64,000 nucleotides of DNA from Hamiltosporidium tvaerminnensis (GCA_022605425.2 JAKIMF020000011.1:434001-498000), one strand, 5' to 3'; positions 48,290 through 59,485 are shown, counted from the stretch's first letter. Program-made: numbers and translations. Notes: generated by a model not told the origin, from the letters alone.

Positions 48290-48430
48290 ATATTTAATAA
48301 GTAATGAGTGATAGGTAATACTTAGTAAGTGATATTTAGTAAGTGATATTTAATATTTAACAAGTAATAAGTAATAAGTAATATTTAATATTTAATAATT
48401 TATTTTAATATTTAATAATTCATAGTTAAT
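48290..48430. repeat. TAATATTTAATAAGTAA degenerate repeat
   Basis: Interwoven units of AATATTTAATAAGTAAT and AGTAAGTGATATTTAGTAAG. Simple slippage DNA. Confidence 0.75.
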
Positions 48431-48589
48431 ATTTAATTTGCCATCGTTTGGCACGTAAGTCAGCTGACACTCGTATTTTCTTGATGTTAGAAGTTTTTGA
48501 ACAAAAGCAAAAAGAAATTGGATTTTAAGTTTTAATTAAATTTTACTTTACTTTATTTGTATTATTAAAAGTAAAATAAGACATTAGTA

Positions 48590-49366
48590 TTCTATAGAAG
48601 TCTAAAGATATTCTATTGTGTTAATTCTGGTTTATTAGAGTTGCTAAGGAAGTATTTCAATTATTTTTTTCTTTCAAAATATTTTACAGTAACCTTTGAT
48701 ATATGTTTAGGATTATTATCTTGTTAGAAGAATATGTTATTTTAAACCTGTATTTATTTCAGATGATTCTGAATTGTTGGTAAGAACACTTAAATATTTA
48801 AATTGGGTCGTTTTGGTTTAATAAATGCCAAATTTCAATACCTTGGTATATTATACAACGCTAAATCATGATATTTTCAGTTTATGGTGACTGTTGGTGC
48901 CATATATTTGGATTTAGTGTTCTATTTTAACTCCAAAAAACAAATCTAGTTATCTAAAGAGACAATTGAACTTGCATTTCAGTAAATATTGTAGTTTTCA
49001 AATTATCATCCGAAATTGATAAAAATAATTTTGAAATATAAATTTAAAACAATATTTTATGGTGACACAAAGGTTTTTGAGCAAAAGAGCGGCTATGGAT
49101 ACCAACTGTATTTGGGTGGTTTTTAATAGTATAAACAGCAACATTATTAGTACAAAACACATTCTATTTTTTAGCGATTTCTGATGGACTTGTTTTTGGG
49201 ATTTTTTCTTCTAAAATTCGAAATTGTATCGGTCATAGTATTATCTATGATGATAGTTCTTATAGATTTAGGTTTACTTTTATATCTTTTCTTTACTTTT
49301 GTAAAGTTCATAGACAGTAGACCTGGCTACTTGAATCAATTCAGAAATTTTTCTTATTGAATAAAC
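48590..49366 (-). pseudogene. Relic of a Tc1-type transposase
   Basis: No frame is long, but minus-strand pieces follow the Tc1/mariner order. 49366-49290: SIRKISELIQVARSTVYEL, a helix-turn-helix. 49140-49065: VYTIKNHPNTVGIHSRSFAQ then KPLC, the conserved block before the catalytic domain. 48730-48660: QDNNPKHISKVTVKYFERKK, the second-Asp motif (QDN.PKH) of the DDE domain. 48645-48595: NKPELTQ then stop then NIFRLL, the end of the DDE domain; the third catalytic Glu appears to be the TAG stop. Several stops and frameshifts show it is dead. Such cut-and-paste transposons are known from microsporidia. Confidence 0.75.
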
Positions 49367-49550
49367 TTATAAACTAATTCCAATATAGTTTTTTCTACTT
49401 GATTGAATATAATTCTAATATAGTATCTTTCTACTTGATTCAATATAATTCTAATATAGAATCTTTCTACTTGATTGAATACACACTTTTTGAAGTTTAA
49501 TTTGAAACTTAAAAGAAATATTAACTGATCTATGACACAAAATATTTAAT

Positions 49551-49582
49551 AGTTTTTAGGTGTCCGTATGTTTTTTTTCAGT
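49551..49582. repeat. Possible terminal repeat of the Tc1 relic
   Basis: TTTTTAGGTGTCCGTATGTT then T-run and CAGT, about 190 bp outside the transposase start, resembles a Tc1-type terminus read inward on the minus strand (CTGAAA... GGACACC). I cannot find the matching terminus on the other side near 48450-48590. Confidence 0.3.
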
Positions 49583-51023
49583 TTAAAAAGATATATGTGC
49601 AAATAATTAAATAGAAATCATTAACAAACTTAGTAAAAAGACAATATATATACAATGTTATAACTCTTTATTTAAAAGTTCTTTTAAAAATTTATGAAAA
49701 TTTAGGATTTTTTGTAGTGTCATGATTATTTTATGACATAATTGTTATTTTAATCTATGATTTGTGTTATCTTTAACTGATATTTTATTGTAAATTTGTA
49801 TTTTATTTTATGAATATTTCATATTATAATTTACTTTTTAAGATAAATATACATGTATGGTGTGATAGATTATCGTTACTGATTCTAAATTGTATTTATA
49901 AAAAAAATAAATTAGAGCAGTAACACAGGTGTAAAACCTTTTTGAACAGACGTGAGAATAGACAATATACTTTATTTTTAGGAAGGTATATTTTAAATGT
50001 CTATGTATACAGTGTTTGTATTGTGATTCTGAAGGATTTTAATTGGTTTAATTTTGAAATTTAATTACATTTTTTACTTCGTAAATATTCTAAATTGCTC
50101 GACAAATAAAAAGGTGTTTGGTTTATAAACATACAATATGTTTATAAAATTAGAAGTTGATTAGATAATACCTTAAGTATTAGAAAAATTTTATGAATTT
50201 AATGTTCAAGAAGACATTTTTTTGAGTGTTTTTTTTTTAAATTTTACTCACGCATTTACATACCTGAATTGAAAAATATGGATTAATCAGAATCTAATCT
50301 AAATTAAAATCTGTTATTAAAATGAACTGTGTAAATTACTTGAGTTTTGAAAACAGCCGCTCATATAAAATTTTTTATCAGAACGAACAGTAAAATGATT
50401 CTAATTACCAATATAACTTACATATTTATAGAAAATTATAAACCAATCAAAGAATTTAAATTTCTTTTTTAATATTACTTTTTTCCCCAATAATCTATAA
50501 GAAACATTAAATTTTTTATGGAATAATTCCTATCTCAATCTACAAAAAAAAGAGGAATTAAAAAGTTAAAATATCTATTTTCTTTCAGAACTTTAAGAAC
50601 TCAAACTAAATCTAAGAAAAATACTTTTGATGTTAACTAATCAGGTTTAAGATTCGATTTTTACTTTAATTAGATAGTGTTGAGGAGTAAAGGTGGTTTA
50701 TTTTCATATATATGAGATTTTCACAGATGAATTATAGGTTTTTAACCTATAATACTGTATTAAACTGTGCTGCAAAGTGTTTGGTATTTATATATCACAT
50801 GTAGATAAAGTATTGGTGTTTCATAATTATTAATAAAAAAGTGGTCTGAATATTATTTTTGCGATTAAATTCTTTTATAAGATTCTATTTCCTATTATAG
50901 AAATAATTATTCATCTTATAAGTCTTTTTAACGGTTTTAGAACTTAAAAAAAGTACTGAATAGTCTTTACATTTTTTTAATACATTAAGGTATTCTTTCT
51001 AACTTACTTCAGTATTTTCTTTA
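49583..51023. other. No recognisable feature
   Basis: AT-rich DNA without supported genes or arrays. Confidence 0.5.
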
Positions 51024-51090
51024 GTTTTCTATTTTCTATTTTCTATTTTCTATTTTCTATTTTCTATTTTCTATTTTCTATTTTCTATTT
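51024..51090. repeat. 7-bp microsatellite (TATTTTC)
   Basis: About nine perfect TATTTTC units. Confidence 0.93.
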
Positions 51091-51111
51091 GTATCATACT
51101 TTTCTATTTTT

Positions 51112-51330
51112 TTAAGCAAAATACAATTTTTCGGGAGTTTGCAGCACTTCCTGTGTTCTTTTGTTTGTAATTGGCGTGTCAGTACAAAAATAAATATTAA
51201 ACACTATGTTGTAAGCCTTATCCAAGGCTGGTATTATCCTTATAGTACTTCCGCATACCAATAAAATACATATCATTTCTTTCAAACTATAATTTGCAGT
51301 TGATGTCTGGAACTGATCATTATACACCAA
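51112..51330 (-). pseudogene. Short coding-like frame, possible relic
   Basis: A 72-codon minus-strand frame with a balanced composition, including ALDKAYNIVFNIYFCTD and TPITNKRTQEVLQTPEK, GC-richer than its flanks. No CCC signal near its start, and nothing similar follows in the neighbouring frames. It may be the remains of a transposase or host gene; I do not recognise it. Confidence 0.3.
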
Positions 51331-52316
51331 AGACAGGTAATATTTCTATTTTTTAATGCATTTTAACAAATTTTATGTTAGTTCTTGTTTAAAAAAACAG
51401 TATTTTCTGTTAATTTTTAACGCTTTTTTTATACCAATTGAACAAGAAGATTATAAAGGCTAAAATTAGTACTTATTATAGGCTATTAGCACCTTAATTG
51501 CTTCTTTGATGTTGTTTTTAACATCTATAACGTATAATCTGTTAGATGTATTATAATGCTTCTGATTTCTAAAACCAAATCTTTTACAATTCTACAACAG
51601 TTTTGAAAAAAGACTTATATTAAAAAATTCTTTTAAGCTTGTAATTCCATATTTGTCACAATCAATTTCATTTTGATAAAAAAAATTTTATCCGTTAAAA
51701 ATATAATCGATTCTTCTCCTTTTAAATATAATAAAAAAGAACAAAAGCTTATTATAAGAAAGCTTAAGATGAACCAAAGTATTCATTTATTTACAAAACA
51801 GATTTTCTTTATTAAATTAGTTGTTTAATGGTTTGAATATTAACAATGAAATCATTCATTTATTTACAAAATAGATTTTCTTAAATTAAAATTGTTCTAC
51901 ATGTAACCTGTAAGCCAAAACAATACTATCTTATTCAGTAGCAGTTTAAAAATGAACATAACTTGCATCGTTTTAAATTTTAAAATTCACGCTCAGCCCA
52001 TAATTGAAATGGAAAAAAGAAAATTTATTATTTTTAAAAACAATGTATTATTACTTTCAATATTAAATAATCAACATCTATTAGAGAATTTGTGTGATGA
52101 AGATGAGCATATCTTTGTAAAAAGACTTAATCTTTTAAATCAGATATATTTACAAGAAGATTTTTAAATAAAATTGATTTAAAAAGTTTTATGAGTTTTG
52201 ATTTTTTATAATTTTATTTTAAGATTAATTTATTTAATTTTATTTATAATATCTGTTGTGGTAATTAAATTGTAAAGTAACGTATATGAATTACAGATTT
52301 AAACTTAGTTTGTTTT
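51331..52316. other. AT-rich spacer
   Basis: Contains a 71-codon plus frame (51952-52167) whose second half (NLCDEDEHIFVKRLNLLNQI) looks protein-like, but there is no CCC signal and no family match. Two 20+ bp near-repeats (TTCATTTATTTACAAAA and AGATTTTCTT) lie at about 51785 and 51855. Confidence 0.4.
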
Positions 52317-52430
52317 AATAACTGATCTTTAGAAAAATATTTAATTTAATAACTGATTTTTAGAAAAATATTTAATTTAATAACTGATCTTTAGAAAAAT
52401 ATTTAATTTAATAACTGATCTTTAGAAAAA
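52317..52430. repeat. 31-bp tandem repeat, four copies
   Basis: Units AATAACTGATCTTTAGAAAA plus ATATTTAATTT begin at 52317, 52348, 52379 and 52410; only one substitution (GATTTTT for GATCTTT) in the second. Confidence 0.95.
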
Positions 52431-52802
52431 GAAGTAATTTATTTCTTTACACTATTATTACAGTCTTTATACTTACTTAGTGGATTGTAATTCTATACTA
52501 TAGATGTAAGGAATTAGAATGCAAAAAAAATTTAATCTTTGTTCCGATCTATTCATATAAATTAAATTTTACACGAAAGAAATTTTTAAATTCAAGAGAA
52601 ATATCTCTTAACTCTTTAATTAGATATTTCAATGAATCAAATACTCTTATTTTTATAAATTAAATTGTAAGTTTAATATAATTTTACATAAGTTTATATA
52701 TAAGTTTAATATAATTCTATATAAGTTCCATAGATTCAAATAGTAATTTATTTTTTCTTTGAAAAAAAAAGTAAAAAAGTGATAGGAATGTAAACTTTAC
52801 TC
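52431..52802. other. AT-rich spacer
   Basis: No gene; short repeats of ATAAGTTTAATATAATT near 52670-52720. Confidence 0.55.
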
Positions 52803-53114
52803 TTTATTTCAATTCCATTATCTATATTTGATGCCATCATCTTATATGTGGATTTATAAAATTTAGAACTTCGTTTATTTCAATTCCATTATCTATATTT
52901 GATGCCATCATCTTATATGTGGATTTATAAAATTTAGAACTTCGTTTATTTCAATTCCATTATCTATATTTGATGCCATCATCTTATATGTGGATTTATA
53001 AAATTTAGAACTTCGTTTATTTCAATTCCATTATCTATATTTGATGCCATCATCTTATATGTGGATTTATAAAATTTAGAACTTCGTTTATTTCAATTCC
53101 ATTATCTATATTTT
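52803..53114. repeat. 71-bp tandem repeat, four full copies
   Basis: Units begin at 52803, 52874, 52945, 53016 and (partial) 53087, with sequence TTTATTTCAATTCCATTATC ... GTGGATTTATAAAATTTAGA. I see no difference among the full copies, so the duplication is very recent or homogenised. 71 is not a multiple of 3 and no frame is kept. Confidence 0.97.
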
Positions 53115-53739
53115 CCTGTAAAAATTATACTGAAACAATTTTTTTACAGACATAACTCTTTAAATATGCTTTTATAAGTTAGTATAAGTAATAAAAAGAC
53201 TATTTTCCACCCTATTTTGATATGTAAAACCTCTGATATAAATCTGTAGAATTGTTTTTCACACCTGAAATAAACATAAAATAACATGAATTAAAAATGA
53301 AATAAAAGAAATATTTTTTCTGTTGTGTATATGTAACAAGATATCTAGATAACAATATGTCTAGATAAGTCAGTTCTATAAATAATTATACATTCAGATT
53401 CTTAAATATACTTTTTGTATTTATTCTAGCGAATAACCTGTATTTTATACATAAAATAATTATTCAATTATACATCTGAGTAGTTTGATTTAAATTAATA
53501 TATTCTGAATAATTATATCTCTGGTGTTTGTATTTATCGATACAAAAGCTACAAATAGTATATTACTCTTTAAAAAAACAAACCCATAATATTTAATATA
53601 TATATCGATTGGTATTTTTTTTCTGGCAAATCTAAATTAAATTATTTATATTTTGTATTTTTATATGCATGAATATAATTATTTATTAATCTGTAAATTT
53701 TTTACAATTATCTGTAATTTATTTTCGTATTTTATCTGC
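53115..53739. other. No recognisable feature
   Basis: AT-rich spacer between two tandem arrays; no coding signal. Confidence 0.5.
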
Positions 53740-53925
53740 TTGTAAAAACAATTTATTTTCGTATTATGTCTTCTTTTTTAAACGAAAGGTATTTTCGTAT
53801 TCTGTCTTCTTTTGTAAACGAAAGGTACTTTCGTATTCTGTCTTCTTTTGTAAAAATAATTGATTTTCGTATTCTGTCTCCTTTGTAAACGAAAGGTATT
53901 TTCGTATTCTGTCTTCTTTTGTAAA
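53740..53925. repeat. ~36-bp tandem repeat
   Basis: Five units of TATTTTCGTATTCTGTCTTC then TTTTGTAAACGAAAGG, two of which have AAAATAATTG in place of AACGAAAGG. Confidence 0.9.
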
Positions 53926-54043
53926 AAAAAAGTTAAAAAAATGCCATTTTCTCTGACTTACACCAATATTTTCACATTTAAATTAAAATTATAAAATTAC
54001 ATTGTTTTATTTTCGATTTAAATATTCTATATGCTCGATTTTT

Positions 54044-54076
54044 GAAGAATTTCTTACTAAAAATTTACATACATTT
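54044..54076. repeat. Dispersed 33-bp direct repeat, copy 1
   Basis: GAAGAATTTCTTACTAAAAA followed by TTTACATACATTT, found again at 54386-54418. Copy 1 lies in a 73-codon chance-like frame (54002-54223). Confidence 0.85.
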
Positions 54077-54309
54077 CGTTGTTATTTATTTTATCTTTCC
54101 TCTATTTTATTCAGTTTTTTCTTTGGTTTTTATTACATTCCCTTGTTAAATTGCATAAATTTAAGTAAAAATATTGTAATTAAAACACTAAAAAAATATT
54201 CTTTTGTAGAGCCTTTTGGTTGAATCGAATTTTAGTAACTTAGGTCTTATTTTCTTTATATTTTGAAAATTCTCATATTTTTAGATTAAAATATAAAAAA
54301 GTGTGCATT

Positions 54310-54500
54310 TAAAGGAAAAATAAATGAAATATAAAAATGGAAAATGTATAAAAAATAGAAAATGTATAAAAATATAGAAAAAATGGAAGAATTTCTTACT
54401 AAAAATTTACATACATTTTCTTATAATTTCTTATAATTTATTTTTATACATTTTCTATTTTTTTATAATTTCTTTTTCCATTTTTTTATAAATAACTTTT
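54310..54500. repeat. Imperfect inverted repeat
   Basis: Left arm rich in AAAATGGAAAATGTATAAAA (54330-54385) pairs with right arm TTATACATTTTCTATTTTTT and TTCTTTTTCCATTTTTTTAT (54440-54490). The loop holds copy 2 of the 33 bp repeat (54386-54418). It could fold into a long AT hairpin. Confidence 0.6.
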
Positions 54501-54774
54501 TTTCGGTTTAAATAGTCTCATTTTATTAAAATGATTTAATGCTCCACAAATAATTAATTTCCTATAAAAAAAAGCACAAATACTAATTTTTTAGAGTTCA
54601 TACTATTTAGAAGATGTGGTGATCTACTAGATTTTACTTTTGGCTATGGTAAAATTTAGCAGTGGGGAAATAGAACAGGATCATTATAATATACGACAAT
54701 AAATTAATCTAAATAACATAATAAATTGATTGGTAATTCAATTCTACTATTAAATATTTTTTTGGTATTTAATC

Positions 54775-55003
54775 AAGAAAAATATTTTTTTTTAAATATT
54801 TTCCGTTTTTTTTTTTTTTTTTCAAATATTTTTTTTTCTAAATATTTTTTTTTCAAATATTTTTTTTTCTAAATATTTTTTATTTTCTTTTTTTTTCAAA
54901 TATTTTATTTTCTTTCTTTTCAAAATATTTTTTAATTTCTTTTTTTTTTCAAATATTTTTTAATTTCTTTTTTTTTCAAATATTTTTTTCTTTTTTTTTT
55001 CAA

Positions 55004-55047
<44 letters not shown>

Positions 55048-55485
55048 ATTTTATTTTCTTTCTTTTCAAAATATTTTTTAATTTCTTTTTTTTTTCAAAT
55101 ATTTTTTAATTTCTTTTTTTTTCAAATATTTTTTTCTTTTTTTTTTCAAATATTTTTTTTTCTTTTTTTTTTCAAATATTTTATTTTCTTTTTTTTTCAA
55201 ATATTTTATTTTCTTTCTTTTCAAAATATTTTTTAATTTCTTTTTTTTTTCAAATATTTTTTAATTTCTTTTTTTCAAATTTTTTTTTTTTTTTTTCAAA
55301 TATTTTTTATTTCTTTTTCCAAATTTTTTTTTTTCTTTTTCCAAATTTTTATTTCTTTTTTTTCAAATATTTTTTTTTTTTTTTCAAATTTTTTTTCTTT
55401 TTTTTCAAATTTTTTTTATTTTCTTTTTCCAAAATATTTTATTTTCCTATTTTAAATTTTTTTTAATTTCTTTTTTTTCCAAATT
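54775..55485. repeat. 0.7-kb T-rich tract
   Basis: Almost pure pyrimidine on the plus strand: T-runs broken by CAAATATT and TTTTCTTTC/ATTTC units, e.g. TTTTTCAAATATTTTTTTTC, with one uninterrupted T run of about 35 near 55010-55045. No coding capacity. Confidence 0.9.
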
Positions 55486-55790
55486 ATTAATCTAAGTAAA
55501 AAAACGGTAAATTCTTACGTAAGAAATTATTTCTGAAAAGTATTTTAAAAATCTTAAATATTATTTTTTAAAACTAGAATATATTATTTTCAATATAAAC
55601 CACAATAAAAAAAAATCAAAGCACTAGCGAACGAATAATATATTAGAATAGAAATATGGTATTTCTTATATTCGAAGTTAAATTTAAAAAAAATGGATCA
55701 ATATAGACATAAATTAATTTATTATGGCTAGTGGCTTTGATATGTTAAATGAATCATAAATCGAATTAATATTTTAAAAAATTTATTTAA

Positions 55791-56048
55791 TTAATTTACT
55801 TAATATAGAGATATTATATATTTTTAAAGAAAAATTATTCGTTAAAAAAAATGATTTTGTTTTTTCTTTATTTTAATTAATTTACTTAATATAGAGATAT
55901 TATATATTTTTAAAGAAAAATTATTCGTTAAAAAAAATGATTTTGTTTTTTCTTTATTTTAATTAATTTACTTAATATAGAGATATTATATATTTATAAA
56001 GAAAAATTATTCGTTAAAAAAAATGATTTTGTTTTTTCTTTATTATTA
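55791..56048. repeat. 86-bp triplication at the 5' end of a gene
   Basis: Copies begin at 55791, 55877 and 55963 (TTAATTTACTTAATATAGAG ... GTTAAAAAAAATGATTTTGT). Copies 1 and 2 are identical over the unit as far as I can see; copy 3 has one T-to-A change (TTTATAAAG) and diverges near 56045. Each carries ATG ATT TTG TTT TTT CTT TAT: copies 1 and 2 then hit TAA after nine codons, whereas copy 3 runs into the large frame at 56062. Confidence 0.95.
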
Positions 56049-56061
56049 CAGAGCATTGTTT

Positions 56062-57663
56062 ATGCTAGAAAATAATACCAATGAAAAAGAAAATTTTGAT
56101 TTAGATTTATCACTACCAAAATTAAAAAGGGAAAATATGAATGAATACAATACATTTTTCGCGTCTATAAGTCAGAGTATAGATGTTGTTACAGCTAACA
56201 TATTAACTAATTATAATCGACAAGTATATCATAGAAATTACTTTGCATGTTATCTCATTCCGTTAATTCATTTTAATATTGTAAAATCTAAATATACGGT
56301 GGATAAAGAACATCTTGAATGCTTAATTGTATTTTTAGAAATTATGTATTTTTTTAAATATAAAGAATATTTTGGGATTATAAACACAGTCTCAAATGAA
56401 AACTATTTTAGAACAAGTATACATTTTTTTATGGAGGTTAGTCACTTATCAGAAATGATTTTTAATTTATATTTACATTCTGATTTACGGCAAAGAACTT
56501 GCTTCTTTTTGCACTTTAAAGAAAATATAGAAGATTTTAAAAATAGTGATTTGACTGCTTTTGATACAATAGATAAATTTATCATTTTGATGACAAAAAT
56601 TTGTGAGAAAATAGGTCTAGTTTCTACAAATTGGTCATCGATATTTGATCGTGATGTCGAAATAATAGTTTGTAGAATTTTTTCTTTGGTTTTTAATGTC
56701 GTAATCTCTAAGGATTTTGATGCTATTTCGTTTGATGAAAAGTTTTGCACAAAAGTTATTGAAGACTCTGATAAGATTAATGATGTAATCATTTCATATA
56801 GAAAGTTGGATTTAACTCGCTCTTTCAATGATTATTTAGCACATATTTCTAAGATTAGCTACGATAGACTAATGGCTGGATTCATAAATCTTCATCCCCG
56901 AATAATACTGAATAAACACCAGCATATTGTGGGAATTAACATAAGAGAAATGAAAACGGAAAAAGCAATAAATATTGCAGATACATTGAAAAATTTTAGG
57001 GATGTAATAAATCAACCTATGCATGTCTGTAAAAATCCAATATATGAAAAGTTTGATCTAGATATAATAGAAATAATATGTCAATCAATATATGTTAATT
57101 GTCATTTGTTGTTTTGTGAAATAGAATATGCTCGTGTTTTTGGTTTTTGTATCAATAAATACAAACGCCTGGGATATCATTATATGAAATATAGCAATGG
57201 AGACCAACATACTCTTACATATAATTCAACTATGGTATTATGTGTAGAATACTGCATATATGCTGAAATTCGGAATATAAATATTTTTGAATCTGATTGT
57301 CTAATGTTTGACAATATTGACTTACTTCGCAATTTAATTATTGATACAATGAATCAAAATAGTAACCAAGTTACAAAACTTTCGCCCGAAAATTTTTTTC
57401 CTGCGTTCGTTACAAGAAATTTCTTATTTTTTCATTATTATTCTAACTGTGAATTAATTTTTCAGTTTTGTATCGAAGATACTTCGTCCAGAATATTCAT
57501 AGAACGCGGTCATTTTTTTCGTGTAAACACGATTATTATAGGATATTTGTTGAGCTTTTGTCAGAAAGAAATTTTTTCAGAAGAATTTTTCCGCAAAAAT
57601 GTACAAGTAATATTAGAAATAGATAATCGTATAAGATCTGCAAATCTTTCTCAGAGAGGATAG
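56062..57663 (+). CDS. Orphan 533-residue protein
   Basis: The longest closed frame in the window: 533 codons from ATG at 56062, or 546 from the ATG at 56023. I prefer 56062 because the first 13 codons of the longer form lie in the 86 bp repeat. The protein appears soluble and mostly helical, with no signal peptide or clear membrane segment if the shorter start is used. Notable stretches: acidic start (NEKENFDLDLSLPK), a central HLECLIVFLEIMYFFKYKEY helix, and cysteines spread through the C-terminal half. I recognise no domain. There is no CCC signal, unlike the other three protein genes. TTATTACAG just before the start could be a splice acceptor, but I see no donor. Intact over 1.6 kb, so probably expressed and under selection. 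Perhaps a lineage-specific family member. Confidence 0.75.
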   Translation: MLENNTNEKENFDLDLSLPKLKRENMNEYNTFFASISQSIDVVTANILTNYNRQVYHRNYFACYLIPLIHFNIVKSKYTVDKEHLECLIVFLEIMYFFKYKEYFGIINTVSNENYFRTSIHFFMEVSHLSEMIFNLYLHSDLRQRTCFFLHFKENIEDFKNSDLTAFDTIDKFIILMTKICEKIGLVSTNWSSIFDRDVEIIVCRIFSLVFNVVISKDFDAISFDEKFCTKVIEDSDKINDVIISYRKLDLTRSFNDYLAHISKISYDRLMAGFINLHPRIILNKHQHIVGINIREMKTEKAINIADTLKNFRDVINQPMHVCKNPIYEKFDLDIIEIICQSIYVNCHLLFCEIEYARVFGFCINKYKRLGYHYMKYSNGDQHTLTYNSTMVLCVEYCIYAEIRNINIFESDCLMFDNIDLLRNLIIDTMNQNSNQVTKLSPENFFPAFVTRNFLFFHYYSNCELIFQFCIEDTSSRIFIERGHFFRVNTIIIGYLLSFCQKEIFSEEFFRKNVQVILEIDNRIRSANLSQRG

Positions 57664-58256
57664 CAGTAAGTAGAATTATTGGGTTATTGAATCAATAAAT
57701 TATGCCATTTTACGTTAAATTTTTTAAAGTATAGCTATAAATTGTTTCCACTTAATTATTTATTTAAAAATTTTTAATTGTCTATTTAATTTTTTGTATA
57801 TATGAAGCTAAATTATTTCTCCTGGAGTTCAAAATTTGTTATTCAAATAAACTTTTTTAAAAATTTAAATTCAATGAATATTTAGTTAAAGAAAAAAAGT
57901 CAATTTTCATCTTTATATCTAAAAATTTATCTATGTGTGAATTATGACTGTCAATGCAGAGGTTATTTCGATATAAAGGTAGATTGACTAAAAAAAATTA
58001 TTATTCGGTTTTTACTTAATTGTATTATTAAAGAAGGCATTTGATCGGTTTTTTACTTTGATCTGTATATTAAAGAATGTTAATATAGTGCGTAGTAGTT
58101 AAAATCCGATTAATAAACAACGCGTGTATAAAAAGATGTTGACATAATAGAGTAGGTTTAATTATTTTATTCTTAAATGTATTTGGTAGGGATTGTTAAT
58201 ATAATGTCTATTGAGTAAAAAGGTGTTGTAGACTCGCAATATTTAAGAGGATTTTA
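57664..58256. other. AT-rich spacer
   Basis: 3' flank of the orphan gene. A short degenerate duplication (CGGTTTTTACTT ... TATTAAAGAA) lies at 58005-58080. No gene. Confidence 0.5.
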
Positions 58257-58710
58257 TTAGAAAGTATAATGTTTTAAACCATAGCTAGTAGTTACAAATC
58301 TAACCAAAGTCGTGTATTTATTATTTACCTTCAATATAACTCTTTTTCTTATTTTTCTATAATTACAGCAAACCTTAAAAAGTGGTATAAAATGCATATT
58401 CGCCATAAAATCTTCATGAATTTGCAAACCAATGAGGCGTAACATGTAATATCTATAAGATTCCGGAATGAACTATATTCCTCGGAGATATTAACCTTCT
58501 ATATGGACGAAAACATTTTGGTTTGAAAAAAGCTTTAGAGGGTGCCATAACCTCATCGATGCATCCAGATAAAAGGCATATTTGATAGGGACAGGCTTTA
58601 TCATTTGGATTTGAGAGTTTGTTAACCCGTGTAACTAAAGAGTTGTTTGGATCAACGAAATATTTATTTAATTTTATATTCCAATTCTTCGTTTTCCTTT
58701 CTTCCACCAT
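58257..58710 (-). pseudogene. Frameshifted coding relic
   Basis: Two minus-strand frames follow directly: 58710-58453 (85 codons, including KACPYQICLLSGCIDEVMA and KCFRPYRRLISPRNIVHSG) and 58445-58257 (62 codons, including VCCNYRKIRKRVILKV). Both have soluble-protein composition with many C, R, P and V, unlike chance frames here, and a single frameshift near 58450 would join them into ~150 residues. Starts with an ATG but has no CCC signal. No family recognised. Confidence 0.45.
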
Positions 58711-58746
58711 AAAGGTTTTAATAAAATATAATTTTATATTTTTTAA

Positions 58747-58887
58747 GGGAATCTAATATTTCCTAATTATGTAGTAAAATACTACAGAGGACTTGGGGAT
58801 GGACAGCAAGAATCACGAATGGCTGCACATTTATTTATTGGAGCCCTGATTTCCTTTTCTATTAATTTTGTTAAACATGTTAGTTAA
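58747..58887 (+). pseudogene. Short coding relic
   Basis: A 46-codon plus-strand stretch without a start codon: FPNYVVKYYRGLGDGQQESR followed by MAAHLFIGALISFSINFVK. The composition is clearly protein-like and GC-richer than the flanks. Family not recognised; no continuation found downstream. Confidence 0.35.
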
Positions 58888-59485
58888 CCTACGGCTAACA
58901 GTGGTCGATGAACACAATATATATCTCAAATCAGAAATTTATTTAATTTAAGAGAAATTGACTTTTAAAACAAATATGTGAGTTTCACTATAAAATCATA
59001 CATAGGCGAAAAGGTTCGCTAAAAAATTGCAAGGTATTTGGAATAAGAAAATGAAAAGGACAATTTTAAAAAATGTATCTCATTTCAACTCAACTTTTGT
59101 TAGATTTAATCTACTAAAGACGAAGTTATGCAAAACTTTTTTTGCCAAAATTCACTTGAATTGTAAAAAAGCGTCAGTGGTGTAGTGGAAGTTCGTATTG
59201 GCTGCTATCAACAAGAGTTAGTGCCTTCAATTTCCAAATTAAAAATGGAATCCAAGCAAAGAACAGCATATAAGTCTATCGATACGATGAAACAAGAATA
59301 ATTCGTTTTTTACTCAACATAATTTCTGAATTTTAGGTAGTTAATTGTGTGTTATACAACAAATCAGTGCGCTTATCATTATTTTTGAAACATCGATCTA
59401 CTTATTTCTGTAAAGGCGCTAGACTTTCGGCAAAAAAAACTTATGGAAATGCCACGAAGCTATTCTTTTAAAGAGGATTTTAATA
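58888..59485. other. Spacer with a tRNA-like fragment
   Basis: Around 59171 the string GTCAGTGGTGTAGTGGAAG resembles the D-arm/A-box region of a tRNA, but the remaining arms do not fold and there is no B box. Otherwise nothing seen. Confidence 0.4.

Noticed and set aside
56442-56828. 128-codon minus-strand frame
   Set aside because: Antisense shadow of the 533-residue orphan gene.
59170-59240. GTGGTGTAGTGG, a possible tRNA
   Set aside because: Only the D-arm/A-box part resembles a tRNA; no T arm and no closing acceptor stem.
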